Shown here piece after piece: positions 47,701 to 58,295 of a stretch of DNA of 64,000 bases. The stretch covers positions 1-64,000 of the forward strand of contig JADMKA010000032.1 in assembly GCA_018780145.1 (NCBI GenBank). Reading direction: 5' to 3'. Position numbers and translations under genes: made by a program. Under the pieces are notes generated by a model. It made no database searches and was not told the DNA's origin. It was given only the letters and a program-made list of their open reading frames with translations. The DNA is from Vitreoscilla sp. (GTDB taxonomy: Bacteria; Pseudomonadota; Gammaproteobacteria; Burkholderiales; Burkholderiaceae_C). The stretch's first letter is position 1, and each line of letters opens with the position of its first letter.

Positions 47701-49436
47701 TGCTGATGGGCGGCATCCCATTCGGGCGTGCGCGCCAGCGCCAGCTCAACGATTTGCCCGGCCGCGTCGCTGGTTGGCGCGATGGCGATCGTGCTGCCGG
47801 CCAGCAGGCCAGCCAGGGCCGCGAAGTCGGACTTGGCGCGCTGGCCCAGGTCAGCGCTGGCCACATCCAGGCGCACGTTGCCCTGGGCGGCGAGGTAGGC
47901 CTCGCTCTTTACCAGCCGCTGCAGGGCGGCGTGCAGGTAGTTGTTGCGGTCATCGATGTCGGCCCAGGTGCCGCCTTCGGTCTTGGCTTTGGTGAGCGGC
48001 GCGTTCGGGTCGACGAAGAGGCGTATCAGGCCGTCCACGGCCCGCTCCAACGTGTCGCCGTCGGCTGTGCCCTGGCCGAACGGAACCGTCTGGGCTCGTG
48101 TGTTTGCCGCCGCCTTGAGCAAGGCGCCGAGGACGGCCGCGTCCAAGGTCGGATCGAGCTTGACCAGTGCGTCCTGCACGCTCAACGAGTCTTGCAGCAG
48201 CACCAGACTGTGGGTGTCGCCGAAGTCATTCCTGCTGAAGTTGGGGTAGAGCAGCTTGATGTCGGCGTGCATGAAGTCGCTCTGCCAGACGAACTGCGCC
48301 AACGCCGCGCCACGTGCAAGGGGCTGGTTTTCGATGAAGATGGGGGTGGGCAGACCGTGGTGGTACTGCGAGTTGGCCACCATGGAGGGGGAGGTGTCGC
48401 TGGTGATGTCGTGAATGTTGGCCTGCAGGTCGTTGCGCGGGCCGTAGTTGCTTGTCAGGCTCCAGGCCTGGTCGAACACCGACATGGCCCGGGTCCCCGC
48501 TGAGGCGCTTAGGACGGCGAGCTGGTAGTTCAGGTTGGTGGCCTCCACGTTCGCCAGGTCGACCGATGCCGGCTTGTTCAATGGCACGGGAAGATTGCCA
48601 TCGCTGATACCACGGACGTAGGTGTCGTAGTCCTGTATCTCCTTGATGCGTATCAGCGCGTCGCGCAGCAGCACGGCGTTCTGCGTTTGGGGGCTCTTCC
48701 AGATGACCTGACCACGCGATCCATGCAGACTGACTTGGTCGGCCAGCGCACTGGCTGCGGCGATGTCCTGGTCCGTCACGAGGGCGCCGTCACGCAGTCG
48801 CGTTCTGAGCTGGCTGTACAGCTCGCGCAGTGCGGGCGTGTTGAACAGGTGGCTTAAGTCGTTGTCAGGCGAGCGCATCGCCTGAAACTGACCTACAACG
48901 CCAGCGAGGGTGTAGCCGTCCTTGACGCTGCCAATACCCGCGCCATTGAAGGTAAAGACCTGCGCAACCTCCGTGCGGTGCAGCTGCTCGAAGGCCGTGG
49001 CCAGGTGTCCACCCAGCGAGTAACCGGTTACGGTCAGGGTACCGCCCGCGGTCACCTGTTTGACGGTCTCCTGATACCACTTCTCAAGGTCCGCCAACTG
49101 GCCAATGGCGAATCCGGTGGCCTTGACCTCCAGCTCATTCGTCGCCTTGTTGTCTCGCACCGCGTCGTCCAGGAATTCCGTCGAGCGAATGCTCATCACG
49201 CACTCGCCGCCGCGCTTGAACAGCGTCGCGCTCAGGCCGGTGCTGGTGTTGGGCAAATGGGCGGCGACGGACCAACCATCGGCGATCAGTTGCTGGGCAA
49301 CAGCTTCGGGAGTCTTGCTCGAACGATCGTTCCCGCGCTCCAATCCCGCTACATTGAAACCGTATTTGTCTAGCATGGCCTCCGCAGCCATCTGCAGGTT
49401 GGCGTATGTGAGGTAGCTTGATATCTGGCTGTTCAT
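35727..49436 (-). CDS. Giant RTX protein with N-terminal lipase-like region (type I secretion substrate)
   Basis: 4569 residues. Residues 1 to about 670 form a non-repeat region with a lipase-like nucleophile elbow VTGYSLGGHLATAF (Ser140) followed by FNGAGIG. Calcium-binding RTX nonapeptides start near residue 680 (LYGGGGNDKVNGAGGNDRLE). Residues about 720-1060 are a beta-rich interlude. A dense RTX block (about 1060-1650) uses a ~50-residue unit with DGGxGxDxLxGD and HGxD elements. From about 1750 to 4330 come about 20 units of roughly 75 residues with the pattern xVENLxLTG...GTGN...GGxGDDTYVVD...GxDTV. Repeats of this type fold with extracellular Ca2+ after unfolded export. An exporter and adaptor gene pair lies upstream on the same strand; the ATG overlaps the stop of the membrane-protein gene before it. 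There is no signal peptide. The last ~90 residues lose RTX character. A lipase or esterase role is inferred from the GxSxG motif only. Confidence 0.88.
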   Translation of the reverse strand: MNSQISSYLTYANLQMAAEAMLDKYGFNVAGLERGNDRSSKTPEAVAQQLIADGWSVAAHLPNTSTGLSATLFKRGGECVMSIRSTEFLDDAVRDNKATNELEVKATGFAIGQLADLEKWYQETVKQVTAGGTLTVTGYSLGGHLATAFEQLHRTEVAQVFTFNGAGIGSVKDGYTLAGVVGQFQAMRSPDNDLSHLFNTPALRELYSQLRTRLRDGALVTDQDIAAASALADQVSLHGSRGQVIWKSPQTQNAVLLRDALIRIKEIQDYDTYVRGISDGNLPVPLNKPASVDLANVEATNLNYQLAVLSASAGTRAMSVFDQAWSLTSNYGPRNDLQANIHDITSDTSPSMVANSQYHHGLPTPIFIENQPLARGAALAQFVWQSDFMHADIKLLYPNFSRNDFGDTHSLVLLQDSLSVQDALVKLDPTLDAAVLGALLKAAANTRAQTVPFGQGTADGDTLERAVDGLIRLFVDPNAPLTKAKTEGGTWADIDDRNNYLHAALQRLVKSEAYLAAQGNVRLDVASADLGQRAKSDFAALAGLLAGSTIAIAPTSDAAGQIVELALARTPEWDAAHQHWVGDLALKPHEREAGLANFSDSYLNDRAAYLTGLASANQSNTSLTNVTATVPQPFTAYDTATNMSLTVTGKGLPIGIKFGSARSDTLNGTEAIDHLYGGGGNDKVNGAGGNDRLEGNDGDDRLDGASGADTLLGGWDDDTYVFSGSYGMDVVVDRDDKGSIEVNGSTLGATRSAGNNTWVTKTGSGLLLTLELVADSRSLTGQSLSIHAQTGFDGNAIIVRNFDVQAAQGSEGYLGIHLEKQRALVLTEEGADSPFDTAVAWIFDRDSVQDLQAEASERAGGSFTAHLNQAASAGDTLNIKVEGTEGTLQLIANGEVVEITGEATIQLEEGQTELSFALAGASELDADQDYVVTATWQGIASAVAGQGTQVAEEPVIANAIQLKLKDGGDSDKYYIGDQRAEISDHYYGWSHTQWDTETGELVNGVYEEDFSDVIVAYGTADETDDIQGKGGNDALDGGVGKDVIDGGDGDDLIGGGAGSDWIVGGEGNDVIVSSRSLVVSRQLKDDDPPWAPQGGHDPHASGDTWGAYSPGASNFEIVVLVDGEELDAIAEGSNDADADVVEAGAGNDLVDGGAGDDFLYGEDGDDNLRGLDGDDMLSGGDGADWIAGDGIDKIGYMETVLGDQHGRDILDGGKGKDTLSGGGQDDALSGGADDDELWGDISLLVCDTDGLDGLYHGDDELDGGEGNDKLSGDGGQDTLQGGVGNDTLWGDGAHVASNPIDGAFHGADSLDGGAGNDALFGDGDDDTLAGGEGADRLQGDTVHTDVAFHGDDSLDGGVGDDTLLGDGGNDWLVGGDDTGNDMLWGDSDDIGGEYHGSDTLDGGDGDDQLVGDGDADVLYGGEGNDRLFGDNRTLGGDYHGADLLEGAEGNDSLTGGGADDTLEGGAGGDALWGDDADLAQDFHGADWLDGGDGDDTLQGQGGDDLVFGGDGDDWVAGGDETSTGGDFTMGGDDALFGEAGRDTLVGGLGNDALSGGDGDDALHGGKGDDLLEGGVGSDYMDGGEGNDRYIVDATGLTVGVSEHIADTQGENTLVIRGSASQVEAFGSDLRITFGEGQSLWVEGGLAGAITALEFVGSEEDGGEAAAQSNDATGFAQWLQLNVWEPIALTAAPGTRALHGGSGNDTLNAYTQSIVLNGGWGDDTYYVKAANQQVVEYDHGGIDKVYADVSFTLGAATENLALTSAAATGSAATGNELDNELTGNGLGNRLYGMQGNDKLDGGLGTDTMEGGVGDDTYVFSTSSDGAKELAGEGMDTIRYQGTLTLDRLKYGEVENLVLDGTSSYSGTGNDLNNTITGNSGANTLTGLAGDDTLDGGLGSDVLKGGLGDDTFVLSATTDTVTELAGEGNDTVQFAGTVDLTSTKYANVENATLLEGGAFNLTGTTADNLLIGNADSNELTGNAGKDTLIGGGGEDVLAGGAGDDTYFVDSAGDQVTEVLAEGTDTVLSVISYTLGDTVENLTLLGAVSVDATGNQYGNALTGNDGANVLDGKAGDDTLAGGLGDDTYVIDSPNDTVTEAAEAGTDTIGFAGAVDLNNHANVENLVLGEGGAYSGTGSALANAMTGNSSNNTLSGGGSNDTLDGGAGNDTLAGGLGDDTYVLDNANDTVIELAGEGEDTVRSAATVNLSGSLAAIEHAQLTGDLAINATGNVANNRLTGNSAANTLNGSGGNDTLDGAGGADVLKGGDGDDSYVVDSAADKVNEGAGQGTDTVHTSATLAPLADNVENLTLTGDAANDGTGNDLGNLITGNAANNKLDGRAGADELRGGAGDDTYVLDLVNDRVSENQNEGTDTALVATSWTLADNVENAELTGSGAFTLTGNALDNLLKASGGDDTLIGGAGSDTYELTAAGDVLAEAADGGTADTVRQWFTSTGNLADNVENLVLAGSAKINGTGNALANQLVGNDNANTLSGQEGHDTLAGAGGNDKLVGGQGDDWYIVDSGDNVVEKAGQGVDTVQSEASFTLAAEVERLILAGDAAINGTGNTLNNQLWGNAAANQLDGGAGDDTLAGGGGDDVYTIDSAGDEVVEAAGQGTDTVNSSVSATLDGWSAVENLVLTGTAQDGAGNDLANKITGNAQGNQLDGGAGDDTLDGGLGTDVLRGGAGNDTYVLAAETTGVAQAASWATRWPMRWLEAGEDYALGWRSSAPTSTGLLGSLLQRWRHLLGLPGQAALAAPDTIVESAEGGQDTVEAGVSVSQLMDNVENLVLTGADSLSGTGNGLHNHLTGNAASNTLSGLGGNDTLDGGVGAKDTLLGGEGDDTYVIHSTKDVVTELVGEGLDTVHADITPAKLADNVENLVLVGKGNIGGTGNTLANQLTGNAGNNRLDGGRGADLLRGGMGDDTYVVDDAGDAIIELAGEGLDAIEASIGIDLAGYSQVENVTLTGAGNLDATGSSNANRLTGNTGTNSLYGLAGNDTLDGGAGGLDTLNGGSGDDTYVLRTGSTVVEAVDGGIDTVMSEVTVTLDDRYVNIENVALAGSAAVNATGNAGINTLTGNGAANVLDGGAGNDSMVGGDGDDTYVFSSSNDKAVELAGGGTDTVQVAITANLTSAAFANIENLTLTGTLNLTATGNSGANVLTGNAGANQIGGGDGNDTLIGGGGNDQLFGESGNDDLFDDRGTSDTMQGGSGADIYRIGAASAPGTSRAVQVWGGSDGDVVYLAAGILPEHVTRKAVGTNLVLEIRSPAMDLQTFTVELANQLFVGGASQVDEVRFVSAPDVVWSGAELNAFKQVGTDADEVLRGSDPAPDWLFGQGGNDTLFGYAQDDTLVGGTGNDYLYGSYGNDLYEFGADSGIDLLSDSNAGSGDVARFIDGIAPSDLELFRVSGDYGGGGFTNDSFVLRVVSTGAEVWVREYFGVSSTSTIERFEFGDGTVWTYADILARVNAPATADTLTGTSGNDVFLVDHYRDVINDSNANDADVVRSSISLTLPAYVENLELTGNLALTATGNDRSNRVVGNSGANVIDGGFLPDTLAGGLGDDTYIDRTNSNAYAEFRIDLIEEAAGHGHDLVKTDHAERTLEANLEDMVVQIDAYSIVNDGTDFYYDRAYHGNDLANRIQIDVSDAVRSRVDGGLGADTMIGSSGAQTFVVDNALDAVLDAFAGDADYVETGIAYALGTNIEGLILVGSAAVSGTGNNSSNLLDGSRNSAANQLTGQGGDDVYRLGQGDSAIESVGGGTDTVEVLDESFVVNGVLSLGAFSNIENVTADISSLAAFDLRGNDLNNVLKSAGAASTIEGLGGNDLIDDMSSLGRGSLLGGTGNDTLISHGGEDWLDGGQGDDSYHVGYRVNGRIGGSPMHEGAHIRLGAGSGHDTVEYDGEYVWERYELPHALSEDATYGYRAARVSELDRDQLRANQQISVDLDASVDPTALRFSRDGAELVITLSASDRMVISDYYSATGNELISPVNTLTFGGAFLTGEAMAMAVGLSNFTVPTSGDDLLIAPLGSTTTLSGGLGNDYVAGNALGQRLAGDLGDDTLVAGDGADTLVGGAQDDTLSGGHGADVYEFAAGWGHDTLNEANMLGLSGAGRSTSVVPDGAPNSVYFDSSVAASSIELDWESGEGLRISNAATGDSILVLGDSKTAEGQSYSENQLAYVDQIVFADGTVWDRKYMEWGERWVEGTSGSDNLQDVEADSRVYGLEGDDTLTARFEGTHLYGGGGADRLISTALGGVVLYGDDGNDTLNAGPGGGYLNGGAGADAMTGGGGSDSYVVDNLADSVTEGLDSGYDVVESSVSIASLALNIEQLDLKYGAGAIDGSGNSLSNSIIGNESANRLYGLVGADMLDAGSGDDTLDGGVGYDQLWGGSGSDTYLMRSNYGIDKISEWEDEGGPSNDVVDFGPTLRMADATYFHVGDDLEVHIANSNPNKIDRVVIVDWYWDRSQQVESFVFSDGTLTAAQVEALADGPHLAAVEHESTRFNRCDEDGYRWPRRDRSIGDPGRDRLDWRPSLVAGQLVQAMSTFKMLGEPMGIRLQHLAVGIHQVPFTIPQAFL

Positions 49437-50386
49437 TGCTTGGCTCCCTTGACTGGTTCAATCACCTTGAAGGCAAATCGGCGGGTGAATCCAACTTCAG
49501 TTCGCTTGCCCATTTCGTCGACCCTCTCTGGGCATGCGTAGTCGCCTGCGAAGGCCCATGGCGATCTGAATCCAGCAGTGCTGCCCAGACCTCTGTCCAT
49601 CATGTACCCCACCCGCGTAGCGATCGATTCGCTGGTCTTGCGGTTGACGACACTGAGTCTGCCACCGGCGATCCAGCTATCCCGATCCTCCCGGGTGGAG
49701 ATGTCATCCCAGGTCAAGCCGTAGTCGGCAGTGAAGCCTGCTATTGGCTCCTTGAACAGTTCACTGCGAACCTCACTCGCAGGCCATGTCGAATCCCTGG
49801 CGCGAGGGTGGTACAGACGTAGTCGGTATCGATAGAACTTGTTGTCTGCCGGATCTTGAGCTTCCACGAACTCGTAGCCCTTGCCGTACGGGAAAAGGTA
49901 CTCCCCGTCGTATTTCAAGTCGGTTCCTTCTGTAGCTACCAACAATTCCTTGATGCATCCCTCGCCGTAGCAGTCGTGTCCATACGGGTCGTCCATCTTG
50001 AACTGATCACCGTGATTGACCTCCTTGGGCCGCCACTTCATCCACACAATCCCCTTCACATCCGGCACGGCCTTGTAGATGAACTCCCCCGCCGTCTCGC
50101 AGCGCTTCTTGAACAGCGCCTCGGCCACTTCGTAGCGGGCGCGGAACTCGGCGCGTTCGCGCCCCACTGTGTATGCCTGCCAGCCAATGAGAGCGGCCGG
50201 GATCCCGACCATGACACCCAGCACCTTCCCAGCGCTGACCAACTTGTCGCGCTTGCTGGCTCGCTTGCCAACACGGCTGATCAGCAGCCATAGGGTCGCG
50301 ACCAGCCAGCCGATGACCAGGCTATTGCCGATCCAGCGGAAGATTTCGCCAAAGGGCGTCAGATCCAGCGGTGTGCCCGTCAGCAT
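49433..50386 (-). CDS. Inner-membrane-anchored protein paired with the RTX gene, function unknown
   Basis: 317 residues. Two hydrophobic segments (residues about 17-38, FRWIGNSLVIGWLVATLWLL, and about 50-72, GKVLGVMVGIPAALIGWQAY) form a hairpin that would leave the ~245-residue C-terminal domain on the cytoplasmic or periplasmic face depending on orientation. That domain has several Cys (RCETAG, HDCYGEGCIK, YACPERV), acidic and aromatic residues (VKGIVWMKWRPKEVNHGDQF), and no motif recognised, including no HlyC-type acyltransferase motif. Its stop overlaps the ATG of the RTX gene, so the two are made together. It may be an immunity-like, maturation or docking partner; this is inference from position. 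ATG 50386 follows GAGG. Confidence 0.75.
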   Translation of the reverse strand: MLTGTPLDLTPFGEIFRWIGNSLVIGWLVATLWLLISRVGKRASKRDKLVSAGKVLGVMVGIPAALIGWQAYTVGRERAEFRARYEVAEALFKKRCETAGEFIYKAVPDVKGIVWMKWRPKEVNHGDQFKMDDPYGHDCYGEGCIKELLVATEGTDLKYDGEYLFPYGKGYEFVEAQDPADNKFYRYRLRLYHPRARDSTWPASEVRSELFKEPIAGFTADYGLTWDDISTREDRDSWIAGGRLSVVNRKTSESIATRVGYMMDRGLGSTAGFRSPWAFAGDYACPERVDEMGKRTEVGFTRRFAFKVIEPVKGAKQ

Positions 50387-50610
50387 GGCCTTGCCTCACG
50401 CCGCCAGCCGAAGTTCACCCACACCAGGCCGAGCTTTGGCTCCGCGCGCCATCCCGGCGCTGCCCATCGCATTCGCATCCCGCCTCCTCCCAGAGACCGC
50501 CCAAGTGCCCGGGCGATTCGGCATTCTTCCTTCCCGCTCGTCCTGGCGCAATGGAACAAATGTTCTACGAACAAACCCGTAGCGCCCATGGCAGGCCAGC
50601 ATCCTGGTGT
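50387..50610. other. Intergenic region upstream of the RTX operon
   Basis: The largest gap in the secretion locus (224 bases), so it is the likely promoter region for the two-gene operon 50386-35727. Apart from the GAAC/GTTC palindrome at 50554-50572 no motif stands out; no clear -35/-10 pair was found by eye. Confidence 0.5.
50554..50572. promoter_or_regulatory. Operator-like palindrome upstream of the RTX operon
   Basis: GAACAAATGTTC (50554-50565) is a perfect 12-bp palindrome of GAAC-N4-GTTC form, followed three bases later by another GAAC half-site (50569-50572). It lies about 170 bases upstream of the ATG at 50386. The binding protein is unknown; the solo LuxR protein encoded nearby is one candidate. 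Confidence 0.4.
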
Positions 50611-51051
50611 TCAGGCGATGGGCTCGTCAGGTCGTGCCGCAGCGTGCTCGTGGCTGCTGAAAAGCGCCACGTCGCGCACATTCTTCTGCACAGCCACGGC
50701 AGCGAACAGGCTCAGAAGAAAGGCCATCGCATAGAACCCTTTTTCGCTCGACGCCAGCGTGGCATTCCACAGGCCGATTGCCAGCAGGAGCAATGCGAGC
50801 GAGACCGACACCCAGCACAGCCCGAAATAGATGCCGGTGACCGGGATGCCCTCCAGCCGATCACGCACGGACTTCTGCAACGAGACCGCTGAGAACAGGC
50901 CGTACATCAGCAGCGTGAAGTAGTAGCCCTTCTCGTTCAGCTGCATCTCGGCGTTCCACAGGCCGATCAGGTAGGTCAGCGAGCCGACGAACAGGGCTGT
51001 CCACGATGCGCCGACAAAGGCGCCGGTGGGGCGTTGGGCTTGAGGTTTCAT
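50611..51051 (-). CDS. YiaAB-family inner-membrane protein
   Basis: 146 residues with four hydrophobic segments arranged as two similar two-helix units: [20 protein letters not shown] with [14 protein letters not shown], and [20 protein letters not shown] with [14 protein letters not shown]. Each unit carries the GLWNA...EKG(Y/F)Y pattern of the YiaA/YiaB two-helix domain, whose function is unknown. AAGGAGAA lies at good distance from ATG 51051. It sits between the solo LuxR gene and the RTX operon on the same strand; whether it belongs to the secretion system is unclear. Confidence 0.82.
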   Translation of the reverse strand: MKPQAQRPTGAFVGASWTALFVGSLTYLIGLWNAEMQLNEKGYYFTLLMYGLFSAVSLQKSVRDRLEGIPVTGIYFGLCWVSVSLALLLLAIGLWNATLASSEKGFYAMAFLLSLFAAVAVQKNVRDVALFSSHEHAAARPDEPIA

Positions 51052-51095
51052 GGGCTTCTCCTTGATGGGTTGGTGTGATGAGGGGCGGCCGCGGC

Positions 51096-51323
51096 TCAGG
51101 CGGCGGGTGACTGATTGGCAAGCCACAGCTGCACGGCTTGGCCCCGTGTTCGAGCGCCCAGCTTGCGGTACACCCGGTGCAATTGGTTGCGCACCGTGGC
51201 GGGGCTGCGGCCACGCAGCGTGGCGATCTCGAGGTTCGATTTCCCGGCGGCCAACCAGCGCATGATGTCGGCCTCGGTGGCGCTCAGATTGGCACTGGTT
51301 TCGTTGCGGTGCATGGTGTTCAT
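51096..51323 (-). CDS. Stand-alone LuxR-type helix-turn-helix regulator
   Basis: 75 residues, essentially only the GerE/LuxR DNA-binding domain: [20 protein letters not shown] followed by [20 protein letters not shown] and [15 protein letters not shown]. It has no receiver, autoinducer or PAS domain, so activity must be set by expression level or by a partner. ATG overlaps the hlyD stop (ATGA), tying its synthesis to that of the exporter genes. It probably regulates this locus (inference from position). Confidence 0.88.
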   Translation of the reverse strand: MNTMHRNETSANLSATEADIMRWLAAGKSNLEIATLRGRSPATVRNQLHRVYRKLGARTRGQAVQLWLANQSPAA

Positions 51324-52731
51324 CGCTCCCTCAAGCTCTCGCTCGCCACCTCTCGCACCGGGCTGAGCAGGTAGTCGATCACCCGACGCTTGCCGGTCTT
51401 GATCTCGGCGCTCAGGTTCATGCCGGGTGCCAGCGGAACCGACCTGCCGTCCACGCTCAGGTGCTTCACCCCGAGCGTGAGCGTGGCGGCGTAGAGGGCG
51501 CCGCGCTTCTCGTCCGGCACGGCATCCGCGCTCACGTGGGCCACGGTGGCGGGCACGGTGCCGTAGCGGGTGAAGTTGAAGGTTTCGAGCTTGACCTCGG
51601 CGGGCTGGCCGGCGTGGACGAAGCCGATGTCCTTGTTGTCCAGCATCACCTCGGCGCTGAGGGCGGCGCCGTCGGGCACGATCACCATCAGCGGCTGGGC
51701 CTCGGTGACCACGCCGCCCACGGTGTGCACGGCCAGTTGCTGCACGGTGCCGGCCACGGGGGCGGTGAGCCGGGTCATGCGCTGGCGTTGGTCGGCCTTG
51801 GTGGCTTGGGGTGCCAACTGGGCCAACTTCTCTCGGGCCTGGGCCAGGCGCTCGCTGAGCGCGCGGCGGGTCTCGGCCAGGTGGCTGGAGCGGGCCTGCT
51901 CGCGCTCGGCCAGCCCGGCCTCGGCCTCGGCGCGGCGGGCGCGCAAGGTGGCCAGATCGCGCTCCTGCTCGATGCGCTCGCGGGTCCGGTCCTGGCTGGC
52001 GTGGCCGGCCACGAAGCCCTGCTCTTGCAACGCCAGCAGATCGGCCTCGCGTTGGCGCGCCAGCGGGACCGTAGCCTCCAGTTTGGCGATGGCCTCACCG
52101 TGGGTGCGGAGCTCGGCACGGCGCTGGGCCACCTCGGCGCCGAGTTGAGCCTGGCGGGCGCGGATGTCGGCCCACTCGGCCTCCACCAGGCCAGCTGCGG
52201 CATGGGCGGGCAGCCGGCCTTGCGCCAGGGCCTTGAGCAACGTGCCGGCGCGCTGGGCTTCGCGCTCGGCCGCCTCGCGCTCTGCGGCCAGGGTGTCGCC
52301 GTCGGCCCGGGTGGCGGTGGGGTCCAGCTCCAGCAGCAGGTCGCCCGCCTGCACCCGGCTGCCGTCACGCACGTGGATGGCCTTCACCACCCCGGGCTCC
52401 AGCGGCTGGATCAGCTTGCTGTGCTCCGCCACCACGATGCGGCCGGTGGCGGTGGCCACCACGTCCAGCTCGGCCAGCAGGCTCCACAGCAGCGCCAGCG
52501 CGGCGAACGTGGCGATGGCCGCCACCGCCACACGCGGGGCCGGGTGCGGCGGTGTCTCCTGCAGGGCCAGCCGCGCGGGCAGGAAGGTGGCCTCGTGGGG
52601 CAGGCGACCCGGCCCATCCAGCTCCTTGCGCAGGCCCCAGGCGGCTCGCAGCACCTGCACATAGCGGGCCAGCAGCTCCACCGCCGGGTGGCGGGCTGCG
52701 GCGATTGGGGCGTTCATGGGGGTGTCCGTGC

Positions 52732-52735
<4 letters not shown>
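51320..52735 (-). CDS. Type I secretion membrane-fusion protein (HlyD family)
   Basis: 471 residues: short cytoplasmic N-terminus, one membrane segment ([20 protein letters not shown]), a barrel-sandwich half ([39 protein letters not shown]), long coiled-coil hairpin (residues about 150-330, Ala/Glu/Arg/Gln-rich), the second lipoyl half ([20 protein letters not shown]) and a beta-barrel ending near the C-terminus ([20 protein letters not shown]). It links the ABC exporter to an outer-membrane TolC-type channel. ATG 52735 overlaps the exporter stop; the frame continues upstream inside that gene. Confidence 0.95.
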
Positions 52736-54996
<2,261 letters not shown>

Positions 54997-55134
54997 ACCA
55001 AGGCTCCCGTTCCTTGGGTTTGGAATCCGGCTCCCTCTCCGACCGGGCCTGCCGTCTCTGTGTGGCGGCGTCTGCTTTGGGGCGGAGTCTAGGTGACGAT
55101 CATGCGCTCAGGCCCTCCCTCTCTCGGGGGAGCC
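54997..55134. other. Gap upstream of the exporter gene
   Basis: 138 bases between the exporter start and the ridA stop. It should hold the promoter of hlyB-hlyD-luxR, but no clear -35/-10 pair, terminator hairpin or operator could be identified by eye. Confidence 0.4.
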
Positions 55135-55614
55135 TCAACAAATTGATGAGTTCTCGCGCCGCACCTCGACCGTGGCCTTCAGCGTGAGCGGCAGGCCGTT
55201 GCGCAGCGAGGCCACGCCGATGACCGAGCGGGCGTGGACGCCGGCAGCGCCGAAGACCTCGACCAGCAGGTCGGACGCGCCATCCAGCACTTGGGCGTGG
55301 TCCTCGAAATCCGGCTCGGCGTTGAGGGACCCCTGGAGCTCGACCACACGCGCCACCCGGTCCAGCGAGCCCAGCGCGTGGCGCATCGCGGCGATCAGCT
55401 CGATGCACGCGGAGCGGGCAAGTTCGTAGCCCTGTGCCGTGGCGTACTCGCGCCCCAGGCGGCCCTTGGGCGCCAGGCCACCGACCGCACGCGGCGCCTT
55501 GCCCGACAGGAACAGCAGGTCGCCCGATTGAACGGCGGCTGCGTAGTGCCCGGCGGGGGCACTGGGGGACGACAGATCCAGGCCCAGGTCCTTGATGCGT
55601 TGTTCGGGGTTCAT
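55135..55614 (-). CDS. RidA/YjgF family enamine/imine deaminase
   Basis: 159 residues with the RidA fold pattern: SGDLLFLSGKAPRAVGG near the N-terminus, LGSLDRVARVVELQGSLNAE in the middle and the end HARSVIGVASLRNGLPLTLK, where the Arg is the conserved carboxylate-binding residue. The protein is longer than canonical RidA (about 128 residues) and belongs to the YjgH/atu-like branch whose substrates are less known. ATG 55614 overlaps a short upstream reading frame (ATGA). Confidence 0.85.
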   Translation of the reverse strand: MNPEQRIKDLGLDLSSPSAPAGHYAAAVQSGDLLFLSGKAPRAVGGLAPKGRLGREYATAQGYELARSACIELIAAMRHALGSLDRVARVVELQGSLNAEPDFEDHAQVLDGASDLLVEVFGAAGVHARSVIGVASLRNGLPLTLKATVEVRRENSSIC

Positions 55615-55736
55615 GCGCTCAGGACCCGAACGCACCGGCCAGGGCCAGCAGCCACAACGTTGCGAAGACGAACGGCAGCGACAGCGCGGTAGAGCTCCCA
55701 ATCGGGCAGCTTCGGGCCGGGGTCACGCTCGGTCAT
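55611..55736 (-). pseudogene. Possible frameshifted small membrane-protein gene upstream of ridA
   Basis: The frame from ATG 55736 reads TERDPGPKLPDWELYRA and then continues without character to a stop that overlaps the ridA ATG. In the next frame the same DNA reads LSLPFVFATLWLLALAGAFG, a good membrane segment with its own stop at 55619. A single shift near 55680 would join the soluble start to the membrane segment, giving a ~38-residue protein. This suggests a small gene broken by a recent frameshift, or coincidence. No family is recognised. Confidence 0.3.
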
Positions 55737-55764
55737 GGCAGCCGGTCGCGTGTGGTGCGGCGGC

Positions 55765-57921
<2,157 letters not shown>

Positions 57922-57923
<2 letters not shown>

Positions 57924-58005
57924 GGTGGGGCACCCGGTGCCGGGGTACCGGCCCCACCCGCCTCGCGGGTGCTCAGCCGGCTTGGGAACGGCCCGGCGCT
58001 CGGCT
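57922..58005 (+). repeat. Dispersed palindromic intergenic repeat, copy B
   Basis: Starts at the purB stop: GGTGGGGCACCCGGTGCCGG, then GGTACCGGCCCCACCCG, CGGGTGCTCAGCCGGCTTGG and GAACGGCCCGGCGCTCGGC. The first part folds as GGTGGGG/CCCCACC with an inner CCGGT/ACCGG stem. Nearly identical to the inverted copy at 22512-22602. Confidence 0.85.
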
Positions 58006-58021
58006 GACCGGCCGCGGCCGG

Positions 58022-58195
58022 TCAGCGCGCCTGGGCCACGGCCACCGGCAAGGGCCGCTGCACGGCCAGCTCGACCTCCGGGCCGAGCATCGCCATGCAG
58101 GCGCTGATCAGCAGCACCGAGGCCAACACCGAGGCACCCAGCACCAGCAATGGGGGCAGGCGTTCCGGGAACCGGTCGTGCAGGGGGTTTCGCAT
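58022..58195 (-). CDS. Small single-span membrane protein
   Basis: 57 residues: RNPLHDRFPERLPP, then one membrane segment (LLVLGASVLASVLLISACMA), then a short tail (PEVELAVQRPLPVAVAQAR). Codon third positions are strongly G/C, like real genes here. ATG 58195 has only a weak Shine-Dalgarno. It lies 100 bases downstream of the Ser/Thr kinase gene on the same strand and could be the last gene of that group. Not recognised as any family. Confidence 0.5.
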   Translation of the reverse strand: MRNPLHDRFPERLPPLLVLGASVLASVLLISACMAMLGPEVELAVQRPLPVAVAQAR

Positions 58196-58295
58196 GGCTT
58201 CAGGGCGGTTGGATGGAGAGCGTCACGGCGGCTTCGGCGCGCCTTGACTTCACATACGCAAACGCCGGTTGGAACCGGACAGTAGCTCAGCACTG

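Noticed and set aside
35727-49436. CRISPR-like or VNTR non-coding array in the 36-46 kb repeats
   Set aside because: The periodicity is that of RTX protein units in one continuous frame, with codon-level variation between units.
49433-50386. HlyC-type RTX acyltransferase
   Set aside because: Size (317 versus about 170 residues), the two N-terminal membrane segments and the absence of the HlyC His/Asp motifs argue against it.
50554-50565. SOS (LexA) box
   Set aside because: GAAC-N4-GTTC is the Gram-positive/actinobacterial form; betaproteobacterial LexA uses CTGT-N8-ACAG, so LexA control is not claimed.
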